Positions 9,090 to 16,491 of a stretch of DNA of 33,193 nucleotides are shown piece by piece (within the stretch, counting starts at the first letter, position 1; the number at the start of each line of letters is the position of its first letter). The notes beneath the pieces were generated by a model. That model was not told the origin of the DNA. It saw only the letters and a list, made by a program, of their open reading frames with translations, and did no database searches. Position numbers and translations under genes: made by a program. The stretch covers positions 201-33,393 of the forward strand of contig DJDY01000101.1 in assembly GCA_002435585.1 (NCBI GenBank). Reading direction: 5' to 3'. This DNA is from Lachnospira sp. UBA5912 (GTDB taxonomy: Bacteria; Bacillota; Clostridia; Lachnospirales; Lachnospiraceae).

Positions 9090-9180
9090 CAGCAGTCTGT
9101 TGATATGCGGCTTTTTCGTATAGGATAATGGTTATAAGTCTTATATGAGAGCGGCGCATCAACACAGACTGCTGTTTTTT
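9090..9180 (+). terminator. Long-loop terminator after the CgeB-like gene
   Basis: CAGCAGTCTGT at 9090-9100 pairs perfectly with ACAGACTGCTG at 9164-9174, followed directly by TTTTTT. Inside, TGATATGCGGC and GCGGCGCATCA extend the stem imperfectly, and a short TATAAG/CTTATA symmetry sits in the long central loop. The perfect outer stem with a T-run makes an intrinsic terminator likely, and the roughly 60-nt interior is unusually large. Confidence 0.75.
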
Positions 9181-9181
9181 G

Positions 9182-9304
9182 TTATCAGCAGCCTATCAGA
9201 ACACTACATTATATGGCTATGGAGCCAGTTATGATTACACTATAGAAAATAAAAACGACAATAATAATTCAGTAAAAATCAGACAATTATATATATATTA
9301 CGGG
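9182..9304. other. Intergenic region with little recognisable content
   Basis: Between the terminator and the next promoter I see only a small TGGCT-ATGG-AGCCA hairpin at 9214-9227 and AT-rich sequence. No coding or RNA gene is supported. Confidence 0.5.
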
Positions 9305-9333
9305 TTGTATACTGAAAGAAAATAGACTAGAAT
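9305..9333 (+). promoter_or_regulatory. Candidate promoter for the serine hydrolase
   Basis: TTGTAT at 9305-9310 and TAGAAT at 9328-9333 are separated by 17 nt, about 60 nt before the start codon. Confidence 0.45.
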
Positions 9334-9392
9334 TGTGGATAAGATAAAGAACAGAAGGACAATAATATAGCAGAAAGACAGGAGAAAAAGGT

Positions 9393-10859
9393 ATGGAAGA
9401 AGTATTTAAGAGTGTAGCACCATCAGAATGCAACATTGATTATCATAATCTTATTAATTTTGCAAGACGTCTTGAAAAACAGGATATTCCTATGCATAGT
9501 CTTACGATTATGCGTGGTGATAAGATATGTATGGAAACTTATTATGCACCATATGAAAAGGATACATTGCATCGTATGTTTTCTATGACAAAGACACTTG
9601 TATCTCTGGGAATTGGCAAGCTGTATGGAGAGGGCAAGCTGTCTTTAGATGACCATATAGTTGACTATTTTAAAGACAAGCTTCCAAAGGAGGGAGCTTA
9701 TGAATATACAAGTATGCTTACTATAAGAGATATGCTTACTATGCGTACATGTCATGACAAGACAACGTATAAAGGTGAGGGAGTAACTGACTGGGTTGGT
9801 TCCTTCTTTACTAAAAGACCTGTGCATGCACCAGGTACACAGTTCTCTTATGATACATCATCTACGCATGTTCTGGGAGCACTTATTGAAAGACTCTCAG
9901 GAATGAAACTGTTAGAATACTTAAGAAAAAGCTTCCTGGATGAGATGGGATTTTCTAAAGATGCATTTATAATTGATGATCCATATGGAATACCTATGGG
10001 TGGCTCTGGCCTGTGCGCTTATCCATCAGATATGCTTAAGGTCATATATCTTATATCAAAGAATGGAGCCTGGAATGGAAAGCAGCTTATACCTGAGGAT
10101 TATGTTATGGCTGCACATACTAAACAGAGTGATCCATATGGAAAGAGTGGCACACTTGAGGAAATGCAGGGATATGGATATCAGATATGGATGACAAGGA
10201 ATGGTGGATATGCGCTTTACGGAATGGCAGGACAGCTTGCGTTATATGTGCCTGATAAGGATATATATATGGTGACGATAGCAGATACGCAGGGACGTCA
10301 GGGAGGTGTACAGTGCATATATGATGCCTTCTGGGAAGAAATATACAATAAGTTGGATGATGGCAGTGTAGTCAGACCTGAAACGCAGGACGATATGAAA
10401 CAGTACAGAAAATATCTTGAAAGCAGAAAAATGTTTGCACTTTCCACAGATATAACTTCCTCATATGAAAAGGCAATAAACGGCGTTGTGTATACATGTG
10501 ATGACAACGTATGTGGAATGAAGGATGTGAGTATAAAGATTGTTGATTCTGATGTCTGTGAAGATGACAGATATGGTGTTCTTACATATACGAACAATAC
10601 AGGAAAACACAGTATAAGATTTGGCTTTGGATATAATATTGAATCCATATTTCCTGTATATAACTTCAGATGTGTTGCTTCAGGAGCGTGGAAGACAGAT
10701 AATAATCTTCTTATAAAAATACAGATAATAGATTCGGCAGTAGGCAACCTTTATGTGTCACTTTCATATAGGGATAAATATGCAACAGTATTTTTAAAGA
10801 AGCTTGAAGAAACTTACTTTAATGAGTTTGATGGTGTGTTTGGAGCCTGCAGCAGATAA
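9393..10859 (+). CDS. Beta-lactamase-fold serine hydrolase (class C type)
   Basis: Serine hydrolase of 488 residues related to class C beta-lactamases and DD-peptidases. SxxK is present as S64-M-T-K67 (FSMTKTLVSLG). The second motif is FSYDTSS near residue 153, with Asp instead of the usual Ser/Ala after Tyr. The third motif, normally HTG or KTG, appears as YGMAGQ. There is no signal peptide, so the protein is probably cytoplasmic and more likely an esterase or peptidase than a drug-resistance beta-lactamase. Residues from about 340 onward form an extra beta-rich C-terminal region beyond the catalytic domain. AGGAGAAAAAGG precedes the ATG. It is transcribed alone, convergent with the reductase at 11246. 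Family call firm, substrate unknown. Confidence 0.85.
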   Translation: MEEVFKSVAPSECNIDYHNLINFARRLEKQDIPMHSLTIMRGDKICMETYYAPYEKDTLHRMFSMTKTLVSLGIGKLYGEGKLSLDDHIVDYFKDKLPKEGAYEYTSMLTIRDMLTMRTCHDKTTYKGEGVTDWVGSFFTKRPVHAPGTQFSYDTSSTHVLGALIERLSGMKLLEYLRKSFLDEMGFSKDAFIIDDPYGIPMGGSGLCAYPSDMLKVIYLISKNGAWNGKQLIPEDYVMAAHTKQSDPYGKSGTLEEMQGYGYQIWMTRNGGYALYGMAGQLALYVPDKDIYMVTIADTQGRQGGVQCIYDAFWEEIYNKLDDGSVVRPETQDDMKQYRKYLESRKMFALSTDITSSYEKAINGVVYTCDDNVCGMKDVSIKIVDSDVCEDDRYGVLTYTNNTGKHSIRFGFGYNIESIFPVYNFRCVASGAWKTDNNLLIKIQIIDSAVGNLYVSLSYRDKYATVFLKKLEETYFNEFDGVFGACSR

Positions 10860-10883
10860 GACAGTCAGATATGCAGAACAATA

Positions 10884-10920
10884 TTGAAGGCAAAAAAGCC
10901 GTGTTTAAAACGATATTGTA
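10884..10920. repeat. Small nested hairpin after the serine hydrolase
   Basis: GGC-AAAAAA-GCC at 10889-10900 is enclosed by AATAT/ATATT arms a few bases outside. It sits just after the stop codon and may help define the 3' end of the transcript. Confidence 0.3.
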
Positions 10921-10929
10921 TATAGAAAC

Positions 10930-11008
10930 AGGCGGCTGCATTAAGAATATTTACATTATATAGATTAATATTATTCGTATATAATGTATATGCTTAATGC
11001 AGCCGCCT
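10930..11008. repeat. Long inverted repeat between convergent genes
   Basis: The left arm 10930-10962 and right arm 10978-11008 pair over about 31 positions. The outer 16 nt (AGGCGGCTGCATTAAG) are perfect and GC-rich, and the inner part is AT-rich with a 2-nt indel. The loop is about 15 nt. There is no T-run on either side, so it is not a textbook terminator, but its place between convergent genes suggests a bidirectional transcription stop or 3' processing signal. Confidence 0.7.
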
Positions 11009-11042
11009 TGTATTGATTATTGCACATATAAAATATAATAAA

Positions 11043-11185
11043 TTATTTATTTACATCCAGGATAGAAGCCTGGTGTTTTAGAAACAAACCATCAGCTTTC
11101 ATCGCAAGGGTCACAGAATAAAAAAGCGGCTAATCCCACATGCATCAGACCTCCACAATCCATTTTTGATTTCATTTTCTTTCAT
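11043..11185 (-). other. Three overlapping short ORFs and a hairpin downstream of the reductase
   Basis: Reading the minus strand, ORFs run 11185-11111 (24 codons, starts MKENEIKNGLW, GAGG 7-8 nt upstream), 11145-11092 (17 codons, MHVGLAAFLF, GGAGG upstream) and 11102-11043 (19 codons, MKADGLFLKH). They overlap in different frames. A CCAGG/CCTGG hairpin (11057-11073) lies in the last. The region would be the 3' untranslated part of the reductase transcript. It may be a decayed gene, a conserved RNA element that happens to stay open, or real small peptides. I recognise no family. Confidence 0.25.
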
Positions 11186-11245
11186 ATGTAATCCTCGATT
11201 CTGCGTATATTAATTATAATGTAGTGTGATTATGATGTGTTGATT

Positions 11246-12043
11246 TTATATCCACCCGCCATCATATTGTATAACCTGTCCTGTAAGGTATTCATCAGAG
11301 TTAATAAGCATTTTAACAAGGCTGGCTACACCCTCTGGTCTGCCAAGAGATCCGGCTGGAATCTCACAGGCTAATTCTTCTAATTCATCTTCACTTAAGT
11401 GTCCATTCATGACTGTATCTATAGCTCCGCACGCTATGGCGTTTACCTGTATGCCACTTGGTGCAAGTTCCTTGGCAAGAGCCTTTGTGAGAGAATTGAT
11501 TGCACCTTTGGATGCTGAATATGCTACTTCACAGCTGGCACCATACAGTCCCCATACAGAAGATATGTTGATGATTCGTCCATGGTGACGGCGCAGCATA
11601 TCATTAACTGCAAAGTGGCAGCAGTTGTATACAGAATTAAGATTAACAGACATGATGTTATTCCACATATCAGGTGTCATATCCTGAAAAAGTCCTATAG
11701 ATGCTATTCCGGCATTGTTGATAAGTATGTCAACCTTTTTATAACAGCGTAAGGCTATATCAAACATCTCCTGGACATTTCCGTAACAGCCCATGTCACC
11801 GACATAGGTTGTGCAGCCTGCGCCTCGGTCGGTTATTTCGTTATAAGTTTTTCTTAGCTCATCTTCACTTTTAGAACAGCTGATTACCAGGTTTGTGTCA
11901 GGAGAGGCAAGAGCAATTGCGATAGCTTTGCCTATTCCACGTGACGCACCTGTGACTATTATAGTCGTATTATGTTCACTATTATTATTGTTATTATTAT
12001 TAGTATTATTGTTATTTTTAATATTATTATCGGCTGAATTCAT
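11246..12043 (-). CDS. SDR-family oxidoreductase, FabG-like, with Asn-rich N-terminus
   Basis: NAD(P)-dependent short-chain reductase of 265 residues close to 3-oxoacyl-ACP reductase FabG. Motifs: TGASRGIGKA for cofactor binding, NNAGIAS, catalytic ISSVWG serine, YSASKGA with the YxxxK pair, AIACGAIDTVM, and a GQVIQYDGGW C-terminus. The start is 12043, because GGAGG lies 5-7 nt upstream; an earlier in-frame ATG at 12067 has no site. Before the Rossmann core there is an unusual tail of about 27 residues, mostly Asn, encoded by AAT/AAC repeats. It stands alone, away from any fatty-acid gene cluster, so FabG function is not certain; a stand-alone dehydrogenase role is equally possible. Confidence 0.87.
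   Translation of the reverse strand: MNSADNNIKNNNNTNNNNNNNSEHNTTIIVTGASRGIGKAIAIALASPDTNLVISCSKSEDELRKTYNEITDRGAGCTTYVGDMGCYGNVQEMFDIALRCYKKVDILINNAGIASIGLFQDMTPDMWNNIMSVNLNSVYNCCHFAVNDMLRRHHGRIINISSVWGLYGASCEVAYSASKGAINSLTKALAKELAPSGIQVNAIACGAIDTVMNGHLSEDELEELACEIPAGSLGRPEGVASLVKMLINSDEYLTGQVIQYDGGWI
11980..12029. repeat. Trinucleotide (ATT/GTT) microsatellite inside the reductase gene
   Basis: On the + strand about 16 near-uninterrupted ATT/GTT triplets encode the Asn-rich stretch of the minus-strand reductase. Expansion or contraction by whole triplets keeps the frame, so length variation between strains would change only the tail. Confidence 0.8.
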
Positions 12044-12125
12044 GTTTCCTCCACATAGATATATCATTTATAGCATGCCCACAGGATAATGATTCACATT
12101 AAATACGTATCTGGCACATTATTAG

Positions 12126-12154
12126 ATTCTATATCAAAAAAATATATAAAACAA
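12126..12154 (-). promoter_or_regulatory. Candidate promoter for the FabG-like reductase
   Basis: On the minus strand TTGTTT (12154-12149) and TAGAAT (12131-12126) are 17 nt apart, about 85 nt before the start codon. Confidence 0.45.
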
Positions 12155-12252
12155 CCTTGACTTTTTAAGTGTTGTGCATCATTAACAAATTGAAAGATGG
12201 ATATAAGAACTTTGAAAAGTTATTCGACATTAATTGACAGGAAATTAAGAAG

Positions 12253-12337
12253 TTATCCACATATTAAACACTGTATTTTAAGCATATTTTAAGTTATACA
12301 CTAAGTTATCCACATTATCCACAATTAAAGTGTATAA
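12253..12337. promoter_or_regulatory. Cluster of DnaA boxes
   Basis: Three exact TTATCCACA boxes lie on the + strand at 12253-12261, 12306-12314 and 12315-12323, the last two directly abutting. TTATACACT variants lie at 12294-12302 (+) and 12329-12337 (-). A weaker match is at 12345-12353 (-). All are in the AT-rich region between the divergent reductase and hpf genes. The density is like that of oriC or of the DnaA-titrating clusters known in Bacillus, but no dnaA, dnaN or other origin gene is near. Function is inferred; the boxes are directly visible. Confidence 0.75.
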
Positions 12338-12498
12338 AACCTGATGTGGATTTATAATGAAAAACAGAATACATGTTTTGTTGAAAGCACCGAAAATAAG
12401 TGGAATATTAAAAAAATGTATAATTTTACTTGACATAATTAATTCTTCGTGAAGTGTAAAATAACTTTATAAAATATAAGTAAATTGTGTGAACATAC

Positions 12499-12526
12499 TT
12501 GTTTAAATGTAAAATTGTGTTATAAT
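12499..12526 (+). promoter_or_regulatory. Candidate promoter for hpf
   Basis: TTGTTT at 12499-12504 and a perfect TATAAT at 12521-12526 are 16 nt apart, about 100 nt before the hpf start. Between the DnaA boxes and this promoter the sequence is AT-rich with no other signal I recognise. Confidence 0.6.
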
Positions 12527-12629
12527 AACAGTATCAAAAATCGTGAGGCACATTTAGTTGGCTATATTCCTTATATAATCCTTAAAAGTTAGCAACACGA
12601 TAATAAAGTGATAGAAGGAGTTGGACATC

Positions 12630-13160
12630 ATGCGTTTTATTATTACAGGAAGAAATATTGATGTAACAGAAGGTTTAAGATCAGCAGTGGAGGAAAAGTT
12701 AGGAAAGCTGGATAGATTCTTTGCTCCAGAAACAGAAGTTAATGTAACATTAAGTGTCGAGAAGGAGAGACAGAAGATAGAGGTTACAATCCCTGTAAAG
12801 GGTAACATCATCAGAAGCGAGCAGGTCAGCAGTGACATGTATGTGTCTATAGATCTTGTTGAGGAAGTTATCGAAAGACAGCTTAAGAAGTATAAGAATA
12901 AGATTATTGACAAGCATCAGAACGAGGCTGCATTTGCAAAGGAATTCATAGATAACGACTATGAACCTACAGATGAAGTTAAGATTATCAGAACTAAGAG
13001 ATTCGGTATTAAGCCTATGGATCCTGAGGAAGCATGTGTCCAGATGGAACTCTTAGGACATAACTTCTATGTATTCTTTAATTCAGAAACAGAAGAAGTT
13101 AATGTTGTATACAAGAGAAAAGGCAATACATACGGACTTATCGAACCAGAACTTGACTAA
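12630..13160 (+). CDS. hpf: Ribosome hibernation promoting factor, long form
   Basis: Binds the 30S decoding region and dimerises 70S ribosomes into inactive 100S particles in stationary phase or stress. The 176-residue protein has the N-terminal S30AE domain (MRFIITGRNIDVTEGLRSAVEEKLGKLDRFF) and, after a linker, the C-terminal dimerisation domain (IIRTKRFGIKPMDPEEACVQ through YKRKGNTYGLIEPE), which defines the long form. The ATG at 12630 follows AAGGAG by 9 nt; an in-frame TTG at 12621 abuts the ribosome-binding site and is rejected. It has its own promoter and terminator, so it is monocistronic. secA follows, as in many Firmicutes. Confidence 0.96.
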   Translation: MRFIITGRNIDVTEGLRSAVEEKLGKLDRFFAPETEVNVTLSVEKERQKIEVTIPVKGNIIRSEQVSSDMYVSIDLVEEVIERQLKKYKNKIIDKHQNEAAFAKEFIDNDYEPTDEVKIIRTKRFGIKPMDPEEACVQMELLGHNFYVFFNSETEEVNVVYKRKGNTYGLIEPELD

Positions 13161-13204
13161 TTAATATTAATGTATTATTAGTACATTCTAATGTACGATG
13201 ATTT

Positions 13205-13260
13205 AAAGGATTGTTATCATAGCTATATTTAGTTATATAGCTATGGCAACAGTCCTTTTT
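13205..13260 (+). terminator. Intrinsic terminator of hpf
   Basis: AAAGGATTGTTATCATAGCTATAT (13205-13228) pairs with ATATAGCTATGGCAACAGTCCTTT (13235-13258), then continues in Ts: about 22 pairs with few mismatches. A shorter GTACATT/AATGTAC palindrome (13181-13196) lies just before it. Confidence 0.88.
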
Positions 13261-13404
13261 AGTTGTCATTATTTTTATGTATAGTAAAGGGATTGGTCAG
13301 GGATGATTGTAAACATTGGATGTTGTAAGTTTTTCATTTTTTAGAGATAATTTTAAAGTATTGTGATTTTACCAAAATTTAACTATTGCTTATATAACTG
13401 TATA

Positions 13405-13433
13405 TTGCTTAAATATACAAATAGTGATACAAT
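13405..13433 (+). promoter_or_regulatory. Promoter of secA
   Basis: TTGCTT at 13405-13410 and TACAAT at 13428-13433 are 17 nt apart, with an extended -10 TG at 13425-13426. The leader of about 70 nt carries two hairpins, TTTGTG/CACAAA (13453-13469) and TGCCAT-ATA-ATGGCA (13481-13495), the second just before the ribosome-binding site. Confidence 0.65.
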
Positions 13434-13510
13434 TTAAATAATTTCAGCTTATTTTGTGCATGTCACAAAGAAATTGAAAATGCCATATAATGGCAAGAAT
13501 GGAGAGTAAT

Positions 13511-16078
13511 ATGGGTTTAGTTCAGAAAATATTCGGAACACACAGTCAGCACGAGTTAAAGAGGATAGCTCCTATTGCTGACAAAGTAGAAAGTTATAGA
13601 GAAGAATACAGTAAGTTAACAGATGAGCAGCTTAAGGCTAAAACTAAGGAATTCAAGGAAAGATTAGCCAAGGGCGAGACTCTTGATGATATACTTCCTG
13701 AAGCATATGCAACAGTAAGAGAAGCGGGTAAGAGAGTACTTGGTATGGAGCATTACAGAGTACAGATCATAGGAGGTATTATTCTTCATCAGGGACGTAT
13801 TGCAGAGATGAAAACTGGTGAAGGTAAAACATTAGTATGTACACTTCCAGCTTATCTTAATGCACTTGAAGAAAAGGGTGTGTTAGTAGTAACTGTTAAT
13901 GATTACCTCGCAAAGCGTGATGCTGAGTGGATGGGACAGATTCACAACTTTTTAGGTCTTTCAGTAGGTATTGTGCTTCATGATATGAAAGATGATGAAA
14001 GAAGAGCTGCATATGCATGTGATATTACATATGTTACGAACAATGAGCTCGGATTTGATTATCTTCGTGATAATATGGCCATATATAAGGAACAGCTTGT
14101 ACTTAGAGATCTTCACTATTGCATCATCGATGAGGTCGATTCGGTTCTTATTGATGAGGCAAGAACACCTCTTATTATATCCGGACAGAGTGGAAAGTCT
14201 ACTAAGCTGTACGAGTTGTGTGATGTACTTGCAAGACAGCTTGTAAAAGGAACTTATCATGGCGAGAGAACCAAGATGCAGGTTATGATGCAGGAAGAGA
14301 TAGAGGAAGATGGTGACTTTATTGTTAATGAGAAGGATAAGGTTGTTAATCTTACAGAACAGGGTATCCACAAGGTTGAACAGTTCTTCCACATTGATAA
14401 CTATGCTGATATAGAGAACCTTGAGATACAGCATAATGTTACACTTGCTTTAAGGGCACATTATCTTATGTTCAGGGATAAAGATTATGTAGTTAAAGAT
14501 GATGAAGTGCTTATCGTAGATGAGTTTACAGGACGTATTATGCCGGGACGCCGTTATTCAGATGGTCTTCATCAGGCTATTGAAGCTAAGGAACATGTTA
14601 AGGTTAAGAGAGAAAGTAAGACTCTTGCAACTATTACATTCCAGAACTTCTTTAACAAGTTTGATAAGAAAGCAGGTATGACAGGTACAGCTCTTACAGA
14701 AGAGAAGGAGTTCAGGGGAATCTATAACATGGACGTTGTAGAAGTCCCTACTAATAAGCCAATTGCCAGAATAGATCATAACGATGCTGTATTTAAGACC
14801 ATGAAGGGTAAGTTCAATGCGGTTATAGAAGATGTTGTAAAGTCTCATGAAAAAGGACAGCCAGTACTTGTTGGTACTATCAATATCGATACATCTGAGC
14901 TTTTAAGTGATATGCTTAAAAAGAGAGGCATACCTCATAATGTACTTAATGCCAAGTATCATGAACTTGAAGCACAGATAGTTGCCGAGGCAGGTAAACA
15001 TGGTGCTGTTACGATTGCTACTAACATGGCAGGACGTGGTACTGATATTAAGCTTGATGATGAAGCAAGGGCAGCAGGCGGACTTAAGATTATAGGTACA
15101 GAAAGACACGAGTCAAGACGTATAGATAACCAGTTACGAGGTCGTGCAGGACGTCAGGGTGATCCAGGTGAATCAAGATTCTATATTTCTCTTGAAGATA
15201 ATCTTATGAGATTATTCGCGCAGGAAACACTTATGAATACATTTAACAAGCTTGGTGTTGGCGAGAATGACCAGATAGAGCATAAGTTGTTAAGTAATGC
15301 TATAGAAACAGCACAGAAGAAGATAGAGACTAACAACTATGGTATAAGATGTCATCTTCTAGAGTATGATCAGGTTATGAATGAACAAAGAGAAATCATG
15401 TATGGCGAGAGAAGAAGAGTGCTTAACGGAGAAAGTATGCGTTCTTCTATTATGAAGATGATTACGGATTTCGTTGAAAATGTTGTTAACCGTTGCGTAA
15501 GCGATGATAAGAGTGCTGATGAGTGGAACTATGATGAGATTAATGAGCTTTTACTTCCAACTATACCAGTTGAACCAGTAGTATATGACGAGAACATTAA
15601 GAACAAGAATGAACTTATTCATGTGCTTAAGGAAAAGGCTGTTAAGTTATATGAGGATAAGGAAGCTATGTTCCCAGAGCCGGAAACTATAAGAGAGATA
15701 GAGCGAGTTGTTCTTCTTAAGGTTATAGACAGAAAGTGGATGGATCATATTGATGATATGGATCAGCTCAAGCAGGGTATCGGACTTCAGGCATATGGAC
15801 AGAAAGACCCAGTTGTACAGTATAAGATGATGGGCTATGATATGTTTGATGAGATGACACAGGGTATCACGGAAGATACTGTAAGACTTCTTATGCATAT
15901 CCAGGTAGAAGAGAAGGTTGAAAGAGAGCAGGTAGCTAAGGTTACTGGTACTAATAAAGATGAAGGACCATCTGTAAAGGGACCAGTCAAACGTTCAGAA
16001 AAGAAGATATATCCAAACGATCTTTGCCCATGTGGAAGTGGCAAGAAGTATAAGAACTGTTGTGGAAGAAAGGCATAA
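13511..16078 (+). CDS. secA: Preprotein translocase ATPase SecA
   Basis: Motor ATPase that drives unfolded preproteins through SecYEG. The 855-residue protein has the N-terminal GLVQKIFG, Walker [10 protein letters not shown] near residue 105, the DEAD-type Walker [22 protein letters not shown] region, preprotein cross-linking domain, [14 protein letters not shown] in the second motor domain, and a C-terminal zinc finger [13 protein letters not shown] that binds SecB or membranes. The start at 13511 is supported by GGAG 6 nt upstream; earlier in-frame ATGs (13490, 13499) overlap the leader hairpin and lack a site. A nine-codon ORF at 13480 ends 1 nt before it. Monocistronic with its own promoter. 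Confidence 0.98.
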   Translation: MGLVQKIFGTHSQHELKRIAPIADKVESYREEYSKLTDEQLKAKTKEFKERLAKGETLDDILPEAYATVREAGKRVLGMEHYRVQIIGGIILHQGRIAEMKTGEGKTLVCTLPAYLNALEEKGVLVVTVNDYLAKRDAEWMGQIHNFLGLSVGIVLHDMKDDERRAAYACDITYVTNNELGFDYLRDNMAIYKEQLVLRDLHYCIIDEVDSVLIDEARTPLIISGQSGKSTKLYELCDVLARQLVKGTYHGERTKMQVMMQEEIEEDGDFIVNEKDKVVNLTEQGIHKVEQFFHIDNYADIENLEIQHNVTLALRAHYLMFRDKDYVVKDDEVLIVDEFTGRIMPGRRYSDGLHQAIEAKEHVKVKRESKTLATITFQNFFNKFDKKAGMTGTALTEEKEFRGIYNMDVVEVPTNKPIARIDHNDAVFKTMKGKFNAVIEDVVKSHEKGQPVLVGTINIDTSELLSDMLKKRGIPHNVLNAKYHELEAQIVAEAGKHGAVTIATNMAGRGTDIKLDDEARAAGGLKIIGTERHESRRIDNQLRGRAGRQGDPGESRFYISLEDNLMRLFAQETLMNTFNKLGVGENDQIEHKLLSNAIETAQKKIETNNYGIRCHLLEYDQVMNEQREIMYGERRRVLNGESMRSSIMKMITDFVENVVNRCVSDDKSADEWNYDEINELLLPTIPVEPVVYDENIKNKNELIHVLKEKAVKLYEDKEAMFPEPETIREIERVVLLKVIDRKWMDHIDDMDQLKQGIGLQAYGQKDPVVQYKMMGYDMFDEMTQGITEDTVRLLMHIQVEEKVEREQVAKVTGTNKDEGPSVKGPVKRSEKKIYPNDLCPCGSGKKYKNCCGRKA

Positions 16079-16181
16079 AGCTTATAAACAGTATTATGGG
16101 AATTATCTTTAACTGCCAGCCTGAAAACCAGACTTAAGTTCTATGTATGATTCAGAAGGTATATAAAGCTGGATAAAGGTG

Positions 16182-16268
16182 GAGGATATCCATACTATGA
16201 AATTCTTCAATTATGTGATATGATAGTATCAATGATTGCAAGAAGACATAGAGGGATATCCTCTTTTT
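16182..16268 (+). terminator. Terminator region downstream of secA with alternative stems
   Basis: The sequence before the TTTTT run at 16264-16268 can form either a short hairpin AGAGG-GATAT-CCTCT (16250-16264) or a 10-bp stem between GAGGATATCC (16182-16191) and GGATATCCTC (16254-16263) with a 62-nt loop. The two pairings exclude each other. Either could end secA transcription. Confidence 0.55.
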
Positions 16269-16394
16269 ATGTTTTGACCGGACATGATTCAATTATAACC
16301 ATTATGTATTATAATTATTATCGGATTATAAATATATGGTGAATATAGTAATGTTGTTTGATGAATAATAAAAGCCGGCATTATACAATAAAGG
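16269..16394. other. Intergenic region between secA terminator and prfB promoter
   Basis: AT-rich sequence without recognisable coding capacity, RNA motif or repeat. Together with the terminator to its left, this makes up most of the 413-base gap before prfB. Confidence 0.5.
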
Positions 16395-16423
16395 TTGTAA
16401 AGATTTATTTTAATAAGTATAAT
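16395..16423 (+). promoter_or_regulatory. Candidate promoter for prfB-cheW
   Basis: TTGTAA at 16395-16400 and a perfect TATAAT at 16418-16423 are 17 nt apart, about 70 nt before the prfB start. Confidence 0.6.
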
Positions 16424-16491
16424 ATTATAAAATGAAGATATAAGTTATGTGCAGGTGTATATGCCTGACACTTACAGGAATGGAGATTGTT

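Noticed and set aside
9393..10859. Antibiotic-resistance beta-lactamase
   Set aside because: No secretion signal, and the second and third active-site motifs differ from class C enzymes.
10930..11185. Insertion sequence remnant
   Set aside because: No transposase fragment or target-site duplication is recognisable next to the inverted repeat.
12253..12353. Chromosomal origin oriC
   Set aside because: DnaA boxes are present, but none of dnaA, dnaN, recF, gyrB, rpmH or parAB is in the window, and the + strand bias continues on both sides.
16193..16219. Eight-codon leader peptide before prfB
   Set aside because: It lacks a run of regulatory codons, has a long ribosome-binding-site spacing, and lies upstream of the likely prfB promoter; kept only as part of the stem finding.
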